Of a DNA stretch of 64,000 bases, positions 1 to 8,644 are shown one piece after another. Position numbers and translations under genes: made by a program. The notes below the pieces were generated by a model. That model had not been told where the DNA came from. It made no database searches and saw nothing but the letters and a program-made list of their open reading frames with translations. The stretch is from Pandoraea anapnoica. GTDB lineage: Bacteria; Pseudomonadota; Gammaproteobacteria; Burkholderiales; Burkholderiaceae. Location of the stretch: the NCBI RefSeq assembly GCF_902459765.1, contig NZ_CABPSP010000009.1, positions 124,001-188,000 of the forward strand, written 5' to 3'. Position 1 is the stretch's first letter; each line of letters starts with the position of its first letter.

Positions 1-597
1 CCCTCGCGCGCACTCTGGCTGCCGTCGGACATCGAGCACGAACTGCATGCCGTGGGCGACGGACAGATGGGCAACATCTACATGGAGCCGCGCGCGTTCC
101 CGTGGGACTGGACCAGCCCGACGGTCATCCTCGTCACGCCGCTGATTCGGGAGCTGGCGATCACCGTCAGCCGCGACGGCGACACCTACGGCCCCACGAG
201 CCGTGCAGCGCTCTCGGTGCCGCCATTGATGGGTGTGCTGCACGACGCAGCTCCTGTGCCCGAACGTGGCGTGCCGGTACCGAGGGACGAGCGGCTACAG
301 GCGATCTGCGAACATCTGATGAACGAGCCTGCCAGCAAGCTGACGCTCGACTTCTGGGGGGAACAGTTCGGGGTCAGCGGACGCACACTCGCGCGCCAGT
401 TCCAGACGGAAACGGGCATGACATTCGTGACCTGGCGTCAGCACTTGCGCGTGTCCGAAGCGATTTCGACACTTGCACAGGGTGCATCGGTCGCAGCGAC
501 GGCGGACGCCTTCGGCTATGCCAGCCCCAGTGCCTTCATCGCCATGTTCAAACAGGTCACGGGACGCTCCCCGCAACGCTATCTCGCAGACGCCTGA
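1..597 (+). CDS. AraC-family transcriptional regulator (5' end cut by window edge)
   Basis: The reading frame is open from base 1, so the gene begins outside the window. The first visible residues (PSRALWLPSDIEHELHAVG) match the end of an N-terminal cupin-type sensor domain. The C-terminal ~100 residues form an AraC double helix-turn-helix, with the second helix region around FGYASPSAFIAMFK. It is a clear paralogue of the regulator at 8645-9436, which carries the same ALWLPxxxxHELHAVG segment and FxMFK motif. The two genes sit at either end of the siderophore transport operon and converge or diverge with it. A role in iron or siderophore control is inferred from that position only. The stop codon lies inside a hairpin shared with the convergent ATPase gene. 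Confidence 0.9.
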   Translation, partial: PSRALWLPSDIEHELHAVGDGQMGNIYMEPRAFPWDWTSPTVILVTPLIRELAITVSRDGDTYGPTSRAALSVPPLMGVLHDAAPVPERGVPVPRDERLQAICEHLMNEPASKLTLDFWGEQFGVSGRTLARQFQTETGMTFVTWRQHLRVSEAISTLAQGASVAATADAFGYASPSAFIAMFKQVTGRSPQRYLADA

Positions 598-616
598 GTC
601 GGACTCGGGCGTCTGC
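586..616. terminator. Hairpin between convergent genes
   Basis: GCAGACGCC pairs with GGCGTCTGC, and an inner GAGTC/GACTC extends the stem around a single base. It spans the stop codon of the AraC gene and faces the end of the convergent ABC ATPase gene. There is no U tract on either side, so it may be a weak bidirectional terminator or an mRNA 3' end stabiliser. Confidence 0.5.
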
Positions 617-641
617 ATTCAGCGCACTCGGCGCGAATCAT

Positions 642-1424
642 TCAGCGCGCATAACTCACCGGCATCCCGCCATCGGGATTCGGCAGGACGCCCATCGGCA
701 CACCGTAGATGGTCTGCAAGGTGTCGGGCGACATCAGTTCCGCAGGCGTGCCACGCGCAATCGGCTTGCCTTGCTTGAGCGCGAGCAGCGTGTCGCAAAA
801 GCGCGCAGCCATGTTGACGTCGTGGAGCACGATCACCACGCCAAGGCCATGCGCGTCGGCCAGTTCTCGCACGAGTTGGAGGACATCCAGCTGATGCGCC
901 ACGTCGAGGGCCGAGGTCGGTTCGTCCAGCAACAGACACTGCGCCTGCTGCGCAACGAGCATCGCCAGCCACACCCGCTGACGCTCCCCACCGGAGAGCG
1001 ACTCAACGAGACGGTCGGCAAAACCGAGCACGTCCGTCTGCGCCATCGCGTATTGCACGGCCTCGTGGTCATGGACGTCGAAGCGTCCGAGCGCGCCGTG
1101 CCACGGGTAGCGACCGAGCGCGACCAGTTCGGATACCGTCATCCCGGCAGCGGCGGGCGGTTGCTGCGGCAGATACGCCACACGCCGCGCAAACTCGCGT
1201 GCGCCCCACGACCCCAGCGCTCGCCCCTCAAACGCAATGTTGCCGCTCGCCGGCTGGAGCTGGCGCGCGAGCAACTTGATCAGGCTCGACTTGCCCGAGC
1301 CGTTGTGGCCGATCAGTCCGTGCACCTGTCCGGCCGCGAGTTCCAGCGTCAGTGGCGCGAGCAGTGTGCGCCCGTCTACCGCGAACGAAACGTCTTGCAA
1401 AGCGAACATCGGGATATCACTCAT
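642..1424 (-). CDS. Ferric-siderophore ABC transporter ATP-binding protein (FhuC type)
   Basis: A 260-residue ATPase of the iron-siderophore uptake class. Walker A is GHNGSGKS at residues 39-46, the signature is LSGGERQRVWLA, Walker B is CLLLDEPTSALD, and the H-loop follows in VLHDVN. The start chosen, MSDIPMFALQ, overlaps the end of the upstream exporter gene by 8 bases (ATGAGTGA), which implies translational coupling; longer in-frame starts exist but would lie deep inside the exporter gene. It energises the fused permease encoded two genes upstream. Family size (255-265) fits. Equivalent to OrbC in ornibactin loci by context. Confidence 0.9.
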   Translation of the reverse strand: MSDIPMFALQDVSFAVDGRTLLAPLTLELAAGQVHGLIGHNGSGKSSLIKLLARQLQPASGNIAFEGRALGSWGAREFARRVAYLPQQPPAAAGMTVSELVALGRYPWHGALGRFDVHDHEAVQYAMAQTDVLGFADRLVESLSGGERQRVWLAMLVAQQAQCLLLDEPTSALDVAHQLDVLQLVRELADAHGLGVVIVLHDVNMAARFCDTLLALKQGKPIARGTPAELMSPDTLQTIYGVPMGVLPNPDGGMPVSYAR

Positions 1425-3093
1425 GAGCATTCGATGAATCTGGTTCGGCAGGTTTGTTGGGTGTCTCGACCTCGGCTTGCGGCTCACGTGATTGACGCAG
1501 CTGACCGTAGTCGAGACGAATCAGACGGTCCGCCAGATCGAAATAGCGGTCGTCGTGGGTAATGACCAGCACGCTCTTGCCGCGCGCCTTGAGCGCGGGC
1601 AGCATCTGGCGGTAGAAAACGTCCTTGAACAGCGGGTCCTGATCCGCCGCCCATTCGTCGAAGACGTAGAACGGCCGATCTTCCAGGTACGCCACCAGTA
1701 ACGCGAGACGCTTGCGCTGTCCCTGCGAGAGATCGAGCGTGGAGAAGCGTCCGTCCGAGATCGTCACCTTGTGGTCGAGCTGCAGCGACTTGAGCAGCGT
1801 ATGCGCCTGCGCGTCGAGCCCGTCCGGCGGCAAGCCAAGGAGATGTTCGAACAGGAAAAAGTCGCTGAACACCACGGAGAACAGTTGACGGTAGTGGTCA
1901 CGCCTGGCGTCGCCGACGGGCGTACCGTCGACCACAATACGGCCCTGCTCCGGCGCATACAGGCCGACGATCAGCTTGGCCAGCGTGGTCTTACCGCTCC
2001 CGTTGCCGCCCACCAGATAAACGAGTTCGCCGGGACGGAACGTGAGCGTCACCGGTCCGAGCGTGAACACTTCGCTTTCCTGTTCGCGGAAGTAGCGATG
2101 CGTGACGCCTTCGAGCACGATCTCGTGGAACGCCGGTGCCTCGCGCGTAGCCGATGCAGGCAGCAGTTCGCGTGGCAGTTCGTTTTCGACCTGCGCGATG
2201 CGCTCCAGCGCGACGCGTGCACTGCCCAGCGACGGCATCGCCGAGAGCACGCCCTCGATCGGCATGATCATGTACAGGAACACGAGCGCGTAGCCGGACA
2301 CCACCTGCGGCGGCAGGTCGACGTGACGCAGCACCACGAACAACGTGAGGCCGATGAAGGCGAACAGAATGAAGCTGCCCCAGCTGGCCGCGGCTGCATA
2401 CAGCACGTATCCGCGCGTGCGCTGCACACGCACCGCCTCGACATTGCTCGCGAGACGGTCTTCGATGAAGGCGTCGCGACGGGCGCGATGCAGCTTGAGC
2501 TCCTTCGCACCGTCGAACAACGCGCGGAAATCCTTCACCAGCGATTCCTCTCGCTTGCGCGAGCTGCGCAGATGCAGCAGCGCGCGCTGATTGGCGAAGC
2601 GAAATCCCGCCGCACCGATGAAGATCGTCACCACAGCGAACAGCAGAATCTGCCACGACAGATAGCCGAGATACACGAGACATCCGGCGATCACCGCGCC
2701 CTGCATCGCCAGCACCGGCAGGTTCACGAACAGCACGACGATGGTGTCGAGATCCTGCGTGAGGACGGCAATCGCGCGGGCAATGCCATGCTTCTCGAGA
2801 CTCGCGTAGGGGGCGGCACCGATGCGACGCACGACCTGCATGCGCAACGTCGCCTTCGCGCGCTGACCGAGCGACATGAAGAGCGTTTGCGACAGTGCGC
2901 GCGTGACCAGCACGATCACGCCAAGGCCGAGAAATTGCATGCCGAGCACGCCCAGATGGTCGCGCGGCGCCGTCAACGCGCGATTGATCAGCGCGACGAG
3001 ACCCGCGCTTCCAAAACCGCTGATAAGACTACCGGCGAACGCAATGGCCAACGGCCATCGAGACGCACGTACCAATTGCCAGAACAAGGACAT
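1417..3093 (-). CDS. Cyclic-peptide export ABC transporter (PvdE/SyrD/OrbE type)
   Basis: 558 residues: an N-terminal six-helix exporter domain (about 1-300) fused to a nucleotide-binding domain. The NBD has Walker A GGNGSGKTT near residue 370, signature LSQGQRKRLALL, and the unusual Walker B VFDEWAADQDP that marks the PvdE/SyrD/YojI subfamily. Members export peptide siderophores or lipopeptides, or their precursors, across the inner membrane. Its place inside an uptake operon implies the cell makes the siderophore it takes up, yet no peptide synthetase gene is visible here. It is 35 bp downstream of the permease gene and overlaps the ATPase gene. Confidence 0.88.
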   Translation of the reverse strand: MSLFWQLVRASRWPLAIAFAGSLISGFGSAGLVALINRALTAPRDHLGVLGMQFLGLGVIVLVTRALSQTLFMSLGQRAKATLRMQVVRRIGAAPYASLEKHGIARAIAVLTQDLDTIVVLFVNLPVLAMQGAVIAGCLVYLGYLSWQILLFAVVTIFIGAAGFRFANQRALLHLRSSRKREESLVKDFRALFDGAKELKLHRARRDAFIEDRLASNVEAVRVQRTRGYVLYAAAASWGSFILFAFIGLTLFVVLRHVDLPPQVVSGYALVFLYMIMPIEGVLSAMPSLGSARVALERIAQVENELPRELLPASATREAPAFHEIVLEGVTHRYFREQESEVFTLGPVTLTFRPGELVYLVGGNGSGKTTLAKLIVGLYAPEQGRIVVDGTPVGDARRDHYRQLFSVVFSDFFLFEHLLGLPPDGLDAQAHTLLKSLQLDHKVTISDGRFSTLDLSQGQRKRLALLVAYLEDRPFYVFDEWAADQDPLFKDVFYRQMLPALKARGKSVLVITHDDRYFDLADRLIRLDYGQLRQSREPQAEVETPNKPAEPDSSNAHE

Positions 3094-3128
3094 AAGAGAT
3101 CTCTGTTTTTATGGGGATGTCGGGAATG

Positions 3129-5213
3129 TCACGCCACCTGCCGACGCAGGTGCCACAGCAGATACGGTGCGGCGATCAGCATCGCAAGCACGCCCGCCGG
3201 GAGTTGTTGCGGGAAAAGCAGATTGCGTCCGAGCCAGTCGGCGGCGATCATCAGCAACGCACCGGACACGGCCGACGCGACGGCCTGCGAGCGTCCCTTG
3301 CCGAACCCGGCCATGCGCGCCAGATGCGGCGCGAGCAGACCGACGAACGACAGCGGGCCGACGACGAGCGTCGCCACGGCGCTGAGCGTCGCGGCCAGAC
3401 ACCACATCCACAGGCGCGCACGCCGCACGTTCACGCCGACGGCGGTCGCCGTTGCGTCGCCCATCGGCAGCAGATCCAGCCAGCGCGACGCCAGGCACGT
3501 CAGCAACAGACCCGCCAACGACGCGACGACAGTGCCCAAAGCAATACCGGGGCCGACGATGTACGTGAGGCCAAGCATCAGCGAGCGCAGCAGGAAGGCA
3601 TTCGCCGTACCGCTCGCGCTCCCGATCGCCACCAGCGATTGCGCCATGCCGGAGATCGCTACACCCGCGAGCAACATTCGTGTGGGCGAGAAACCGCCTT
3701 TGCGCGAAAGCGTGAGCATGACTGCGAGACTGAGCGCGGCGCCTGCAAAGGCTGCAACGAATAGTGCCGACGCCGACGGACCGACCATCGCGAACGTCAC
3801 GATCAGCACGCCCAGCATTGCGCCGCCGCTCACGCCGAGCAGTTCGGGGCTGGCCATCGGGTTGCCGCTGATCCGTTGCAGCAGCGTGCCCGCAAGCGCT
3901 AACGCGATCCCGGCCGCTGCCGACGCCAGCATGCGCGGCAGCCGCCATTGCGAAAGCGATGCCCATGACGCGTCCGTCGCCCATTCCCAGCCGTCGAACG
4001 AACGCCCCAGATGCTGCGTCACCCAAACGAGCGCGGCCCCGAACACGAGTGCCAACGCGAGCCATCGGAACGGGTGACGCGCGCGTGCGGGCGGCGCAGC
4101 ATCGGCGCTTGCCACTTCTCCGGCCCGCGTGCGGCGCAGCAGCCACAGCAACAGCGGTCCGCCAAACAGCGCAGCGGCGGCGCCTGTCGGCAACGACGCG
4201 CCGTCGAATAGTGGCAGCCACTGCACAAGTTGGTCGGTCAGCATCAGCATGAGTGCGCCGATGAACGGCGCCCAGATCAGTTGATCGCGCAGACGTCGCG
4301 CACCGGCAAGCCGCACCAGTTGGGGTCCGGCCAGACCGACGAAACCGATGATGCCGACGACGCTGACGATGCATGCCGAGAGCGCCACAGCCACCACCAG
4401 TCCGGCAGTGCGAATCCATGCGACACGCGCGCCGAGCTGGGTCATGCTGCGGTCGTCGAGCGTGAACAACGTCAGCGGTCTGAGCAGCAGCGCCGCCGCA
4501 ACGACGGCCACGATCACGCGGGGCAACAGCCATCCGAAATCGTGCCAGCCGTTTTGCACCAGCGATCCGGCCCCCCATGCGAAGACACCGACGAGCGCGC
4601 GTTCGTGCGTCATCGACACCATGATCGACAGGCCGCTGCAATACAGGTTGACGATCATGCCCGCGAGAATCACCGGGATGGGGGCGAAGCGGCTACGCCA
4701 CGTCAGCGCCATCACCACGGCGATGGCCGCCGCCGACCCGAACAATGCGACGCCTGAGCGCCACGCGAAGGCCACCGCAGGCAGCCAGATCGTCGCCGCC
4801 GACAGCGCGAGCGACGCGCCCGACGCCACGCCGAGTGTCAGCGGCTCGGCCAACGGATTGCGCAGCACCTGCTGGAACATCACGCCCGCGAGCGCGAGCC
4901 CGGCACCGGCGAGCACCGACATCGCCAGTCGCGGCAGCCACGCGTAGTTCACGAGCAGGCCCGACATCGTGGCAGCCGAAGCCGACGCATTCGGGTCCAG
5001 CGTCGGATGTGTGACCGCGTGCCAGACAGCAGCGAGGAACGTGCCGCTGTCGACGCCCGCCGGGCGCAGCGACAGCAACGTGATAAGCGTCAGCACCAGC
5101 GCGGGCGCGCCGACCATCATCGCGAGACGCCAGAGATGACGCACGTCGCTGGACGTCGCGGACCCGAGCGGCTTGTCGGCCGTCATCGGTTGAAACGGAT
5201 TACCCGTGCTCAT
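3129..5213 (-). CDS. Fe(3+)-siderophore ABC transporter permease, two fused halves (FhuB type)
   Basis: 694 residues starting at MSTGNPFQPM. Two BtuC/FecCD-type permease halves are joined in tandem, each with about ten membrane segments; the repeat is visible in paired motifs such as GNPLAEPLTLGVASGASL in the first half and GNPMASPELLGVSGGAML in the second. This is the FhuB arrangement, in which one chain supplies both transmembrane domains. The start overlaps the binding-protein stop by 4 bases (ATGA), so translation is coupled. It would accept ferric siderophore from the periplasmic protein encoded immediately upstream. Confidence 0.92.
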   Translation of the reverse strand: MSTGNPFQPMTADKPLGSATSSDVRHLWRLAMMVGAPALVLTLITLLSLRPAGVDSGTFLAAVWHAVTHPTLDPNASASAATMSGLLVNYAWLPRLAMSVLAGAGLALAGVMFQQVLRNPLAEPLTLGVASGASLALSAATIWLPAVAFAWRSGVALFGSAAAIAVVMALTWRSRFAPIPVILAGMIVNLYCSGLSIMVSMTHERALVGVFAWGAGSLVQNGWHDFGWLLPRVIVAVVAAALLLRPLTLFTLDDRSMTQLGARVAWIRTAGLVVAVALSACIVSVVGIIGFVGLAGPQLVRLAGARRLRDQLIWAPFIGALMLMLTDQLVQWLPLFDGASLPTGAAAALFGGPLLLWLLRRTRAGEVASADAAPPARARHPFRWLALALVFGAALVWVTQHLGRSFDGWEWATDASWASLSQWRLPRMLASAAAGIALALAGTLLQRISGNPMASPELLGVSGGAMLGVLIVTFAMVGPSASALFVAAFAGAALSLAVMLTLSRKGGFSPTRMLLAGVAISGMAQSLVAIGSASGTANAFLLRSLMLGLTYIVGPGIALGTVVASLAGLLLTCLASRWLDLLPMGDATATAVGVNVRRARLWMWCLAATLSAVATLVVGPLSFVGLLAPHLARMAGFGKGRSQAVASAVSGALLMIAADWLGRNLLFPQQLPAGVLAMLIAAPYLLWHLRRQVA

Positions 5214-6157
5214 GCCGCCGCTCCCGTCAGGGCGACGCTCAGCGCGTCGGCCAGCTTCACCGCCGTGGGCGTGCCGCCCGTCGGCAACATCACCGGCAAC
5301 TGACCGACGCGCGCCCCGCGCACGAACGGCAGCGCCTGCCACAGCGGACTCTGCCCGAGCATGCCCAGCAATCCGGGACGCGCACCGATCAGCATCGCGC
5401 GCGCCGAGGCATCCGCCCCGAGCTGCGTGTAGTCGATCTGTGCCATGCCCTCCGTATCGCTCGGACGTCGCCACGCGTTGGTCAGCCCCACAGCGGCCAG
5501 CGTCCCGCCGAACACACTCTCACGACCGAAGACGTTCGTCAGACGCGTGTCGATGGGGCTCATCAGATACACCGGTCGTTGTGTGACGCCGTGCTTCGTC
5601 AGACGATCGCGAACCTCGCTCAGACGCGCATCCGTCGCAGCCAGCAACTGCGAAGTTTGCGTCGGACGCCCCAGTGCATCGCCCAACGCCCGCGCGCGAC
5701 GCAACGCAAGTTGATAGCCGTCTTCATGCGGATGGGGTGGCGGCGCGACGAATAGCGGCGCAATGCGCGCAAGCGAATCGGCGAGCGCAGCGTGCGCGGG
5801 CGTGATGACGATGAGGTCGGGACGCAGCGCCTGCACCACTTCGAAATTCGGTTGAAAGAGGAGACCGACGTCGACGACGTTGTCGGGCATCGAGGGCGTG
5901 CCCGAAAGGAGCCGATACCAGAACGGGCGCGCCGCGCCGACAGGCGTCACGCCCAGCGAGAGCACCTGCGCTGCAAGCCCCCAGTCGAGCACTACCACGC
6001 GCGGCAGACGGCCCGAGGCCGAGGAAGACGCAGCGGATGAAGCCCCGACAGGCGACGCAAGTACGCCCCCCGCCCCCATGAACGGTGCCAGCGCACCAAC
6101 GCCAAACGCCGCCAGGAGGCGGCGTCGTGCGGCAAACGATTGTCGTTGCATCACCAT
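5210..6157 (-). CDS. Iron-siderophore periplasmic binding protein (FhuD type), probable Tat substrate
   Basis: About 315 residues of the FhuD/TroA helical-backbone binding protein family. The N-terminus MVMQRQSFAARRRLLAAFGV has a twin-arginine-like RRRLL followed by a hydrophobic stretch, suggesting Tat export, as known for several FhuD-like proteins. Conserved family features include VVLDWGLAAQVLSLGVTPVG and the segment LIVITPAH. The start could be 6157 or 6151; both overlap the receptor stop codon (TGATG at 6151). It delivers ferric siderophore to the fused permease, whose start overlaps its stop. Confidence 0.88.
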   Translation of the reverse strand: MVMQRQSFAARRRLLAAFGVGALAPFMGAGGVLASPVGASSAASSSASGRLPRVVVLDWGLAAQVLSLGVTPVGAARPFWYRLLSGTPSMPDNVVDVGLLFQPNFEVVQALRPDLIVITPAHAALADSLARIAPLFVAPPPHPHEDGYQLALRRARALGDALGRPTQTSQLLAATDARLSEVRDRLTKHGVTQRPVYLMSPIDTRLTNVFGRESVFGGTLAAVGLTNAWRRPSDTEGMAQIDYTQLGADASARAMLIGARPGLLGMLGQSPLWQALPFVRGARVGQLPVMLPTGGTPTAVKLADALSVALTGAAA

Positions 6158-8370
6158 TGATATCGGGCTGTCCCCAGAACGGTTCGCGTCGCGCCCCAGT
6201 AGCACAGCGATGACGATGTGCAATACGAGATGTATTCGCGGTTGAAGAGGTTACTGACGTTCACGGCGAAACGCCATTGCTGCCAGTCGTAGTGCACGGC
6301 GGCGTCGACCAGTGTGCGGCTCGGCACTTCGAACGTGTTGGCGGTGTCGCCAGCCGACGAACTCATGTAACGCACACCGGCACCGAATCCGAGATTGCGC
6401 AACGCACCCTCGTGCAGCGTGTAATCGGCCCAGAGCGCGACGCTGTTACGCGGCGTGAGCTGCGGACGCTTGTCCTGCGCTGTCGTGCTTTGCAGGTTGA
6501 CCTGGTTGATGTACGTGTACGACGCAATCACCTTCAGATCGCGGGTGACGTTGGCGCGCGCTTCGGCTTCGAATCCGCGCGAACGGATTTCGCCCGTCTG
6601 CGTCGGGAAGGTCGGATGCGCCGGATCGACCACGCTCACGTTTTCCTGACGCAGGTCGAAAGCCGAGAGACGCAGCGACGCATCGTAGTTTTTCGGCTGA
6701 TAGCGCACGCCGACTTCGTACTGCTTGCCTTGGGTCGGCGAAAGCGCATCGCCTGCGAAGTTCGTCCCCAGCACCGGCGCGAACGACTTCGCATAGCTCA
6801 CGTACGGCGCGACGCCGTTGTCGAAGGCGTACGACAGTCCTGTACGCCAGGTGAACGCGCTGTTATCTGACGAGCGCTGCACACCGTTCGTGGTCGAGCG
6901 CGTCGTCGCCCAGTCTTCGCGCACGCCGAGCGTGAGGACCCAGCGGTCGTACCGCAGTTCGTCCTGCGCATACAGCCCGGCCTGACTCAGCGAATAGTCC
7001 AGCCGCGTGTTCGGACTCACGCCCGCCAGCGCGCCGTAGTTCGGATTGAACAGATCCAGTTGACCGACGACCGCACCGCCGTAGTTATCGCCTTCGAGCA
7101 CGCGGCGAAAGTCGAAGCCGAAGAGCATCGTGTGTTCGACCGGACCGGTGGCGAACTTCGCCTGCGCGTTCGTATCGATCTGCCACTGGCTTACGTGCTC
7201 GAAGTCGGTGTTGCCCCACATCGCCACCGTGCGCTGGTCAGCCGCAAGCGGGCTGGTGATCGACGTCTGATAGTAGTTCTGGTCGATGTGCAGATAACGC
7301 GCGTTCTGCGAAATGCGCCACGTATCGTTGAGTTGCTTCGCGAACTGATAGCCGAACCAGTATTGCGTGCGCTGCATGCCGTCGCGATTCGAGTCGCCGA
7401 AGTACTGGTCCGGGCCGAGGCGACCGTTCGGATTGACGAACAGCGTGCCGCTGGCGGGCACCGGATTGAACAGCCCGCCTGCCGGGTCGCGTTGATAGCC
7501 CGCGAGCAAGGTCAGCGACGTGTCGCGATCCGGCTTGAACGTGATCGAGGGCGCAATCGCCAGTCGTTGATCCTTGATGGCGCTGACCTGCGTCTTGGCA
7601 TCACGCGCCAGACCCACGACGCGATAGAGGATCGTGCCGTCCGGCGTCAGCGATCCACCGAGATCGAAACCGGTCTGATAAGTATCGTGATTGCCGATCT
7701 GGAGCATCACTTCGCGCAGCGGCTGCTCCGTCGGTAACTTGCTGCTGTAGTTGACGATGCCACCGGGGTTGCCCTGCCCGTACAACACGGAGGACGGGCC
7801 GAACATCACGTCGATGCGTTCCAGCAGATACGGGTCGACACGTGCGGTAGCGAAGCGCGGCGACGGGAAAATGCCGAGACCGTCGAGATAGGCGTCGATA
7901 TCGAAGCCACGGGCGCGAAGCTGGTCGAAGCGCACGTCGGTCCCGTCCTGCGTATTGACGCCGGTCGTGTAGCGCAATGCCTGATCGATCGTGATCGCGC
8001 CCTGATCGTCCATTTGTGCGCGCGTGACCGTCGAAGTCGCTTGCGGCGCGGTCAATGTCGATGCGTCGGTCTTGGTGACGGTCGTCATGCGTTTGGCGAC
8101 GTAGCCCCGCCCCGGCCCGTTCGGATTCTCGGCAAGTGCACTATCGCGCACTTGTGTTGCGGGCAGCGTCACTGCGCCCGCTGCATTCGCTATACCGGCT
8201 GCGCCCCCTGCCTCCGATGCATTCGTTACACCGGTCGACGGCGTCTCGCTTGCGTCCGCCGCCGTCGCGGCGTGCTGCCCGAATACCGCTGCGGCAAGCA
8301 CTGCCGCCATGACCGTCATTCGTCGCCCACTGTTCGAATGGGTCGCCTTCCCCGCGTGATTTCGTTTCAC
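6151..8370 (-). CDS. TonB-dependent ferric-siderophore receptor
   Basis: An outer-membrane receptor of about 739 residues. A GTG start at 8370 is preferred: it has GGAAG ten bases upstream, gives a good signal peptide (RRMTVMAAVLAAAVFGQHA), and leaves the Fur-box-like site upstream; an ATG at 8433 would fall within that site. After the signal come a plug domain (TIDQALRYTTGVN, then LGIFPSPRFATARVDPYLLE) and a beta-barrel ending in the aromatic RYQW typical of outer-membrane proteins. The plug contains GPSSVLYGQGNPGGIVN, the classic FhuA/FpvA-family signature. It is the first gene of the uptake operon; the stop overlaps the binding-protein start. Confidence 0.93.
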   Translation of the reverse strand: MKRNHAGKATHSNSGRRMTVMAAVLAAAVFGQHAATAADASETPSTGVTNASEAGGAAGIANAAGAVTLPATQVRDSALAENPNGPGRGYVAKRMTTVTKTDASTLTAPQATSTVTRAQMDDQGAITIDQALRYTTGVNTQDGTDVRFDQLRARGFDIDAYLDGLGIFPSPRFATARVDPYLLERIDVMFGPSSVLYGQGNPGGIVNYSSKLPTEQPLREVMLQIGNHDTYQTGFDLGGSLTPDGTILYRVVGLARDAKTQVSAIKDQRLAIAPSITFKPDRDTSLTLLAGYQRDPAGGLFNPVPASGTLFVNPNGRLGPDQYFGDSNRDGMQRTQYWFGYQFAKQLNDTWRISQNARYLHIDQNYYQTSITSPLAADQRTVAMWGNTDFEHVSQWQIDTNAQAKFATGPVEHTMLFGFDFRRVLEGDNYGGAVVGQLDLFNPNYGALAGVSPNTRLDYSLSQAGLYAQDELRYDRWVLTLGVREDWATTRSTTNGVQRSSDNSAFTWRTGLSYAFDNGVAPYVSYAKSFAPVLGTNFAGDALSPTQGKQYEVGVRYQPKNYDASLRLSAFDLRQENVSVVDPAHPTFPTQTGEIRSRGFEAEARANVTRDLKVIASYTYINQVNLQSTTAQDKRPQLTPRNSVALWADYTLHEGALRNLGFGAGVRYMSSSAGDTANTFEVPSRTLVDAAVHYDWQQWRFAVNVSNLFNREYISYCTSSSLCYWGATRTVLGTARYQW

Positions 8371-8424
8371 TTTACGTCCGCTTCCCGCGCCAGAGCCATT
8401 CCAATAGAATGAATTAAAATAAAT

Positions 8425-8443
8425 GAGACGCATTACTATTATC
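8425..8443 (-). promoter_or_regulatory. Candidate Fur box upstream of the receptor operon
   Basis: Read on the minus strand, GATAATAGTAATGCGTCTC matches about 12 of 19 positions of the Fur consensus, with a perfect first hexamer GATAAT followed by a near-match AGTAAT. It lies 55-73 bp before the preferred receptor start. The second half is degenerate, so the call rests on position as well as sequence. Confidence 0.5.
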
Positions 8444-8522
8444 ACTTGTATCTGCCACCTGAACCCCGATGGCAGTTGGTAGAATACCGGGGATGCTTTT
8501 GCTGTGAATCGCAAAAAATGTT

Positions 8523-8551
8523 GAGAAAAGGACAATTTTTGTCCTTTTCTC
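8523..8551. promoter_or_regulatory. Perfect 13-bp inverted repeat in the divergent receptor/AraC region
   Basis: GAGAAAAGGACAA is followed by TTT and then its exact complement TTGTCCTTTTCTC. It lies between the divergent receptor and AraC genes, 94 bp before the AraC start and 153 bp before the receptor start. It may be an operator for one of the two AraC regulators. It also resembles a terminator stem, but no gene ends here. Confidence 0.6.
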
Positions 8552-8644
8552 TATGCTTTGGCGTGTCGTGTCCATCTCACAAGGGGTTGCGGGACAAATG
8601 GCACGTCATCTGACCGAATGGATCGGTCCGGTTGGGAAGTCGTC

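Noticed and set aside
1771-4077. A 768-codon plus-strand open frame across exporter and permease genes
   Set aside because: It is antisense to two well-supported membrane protein genes and reads as Gln/Arg/His-rich noise.
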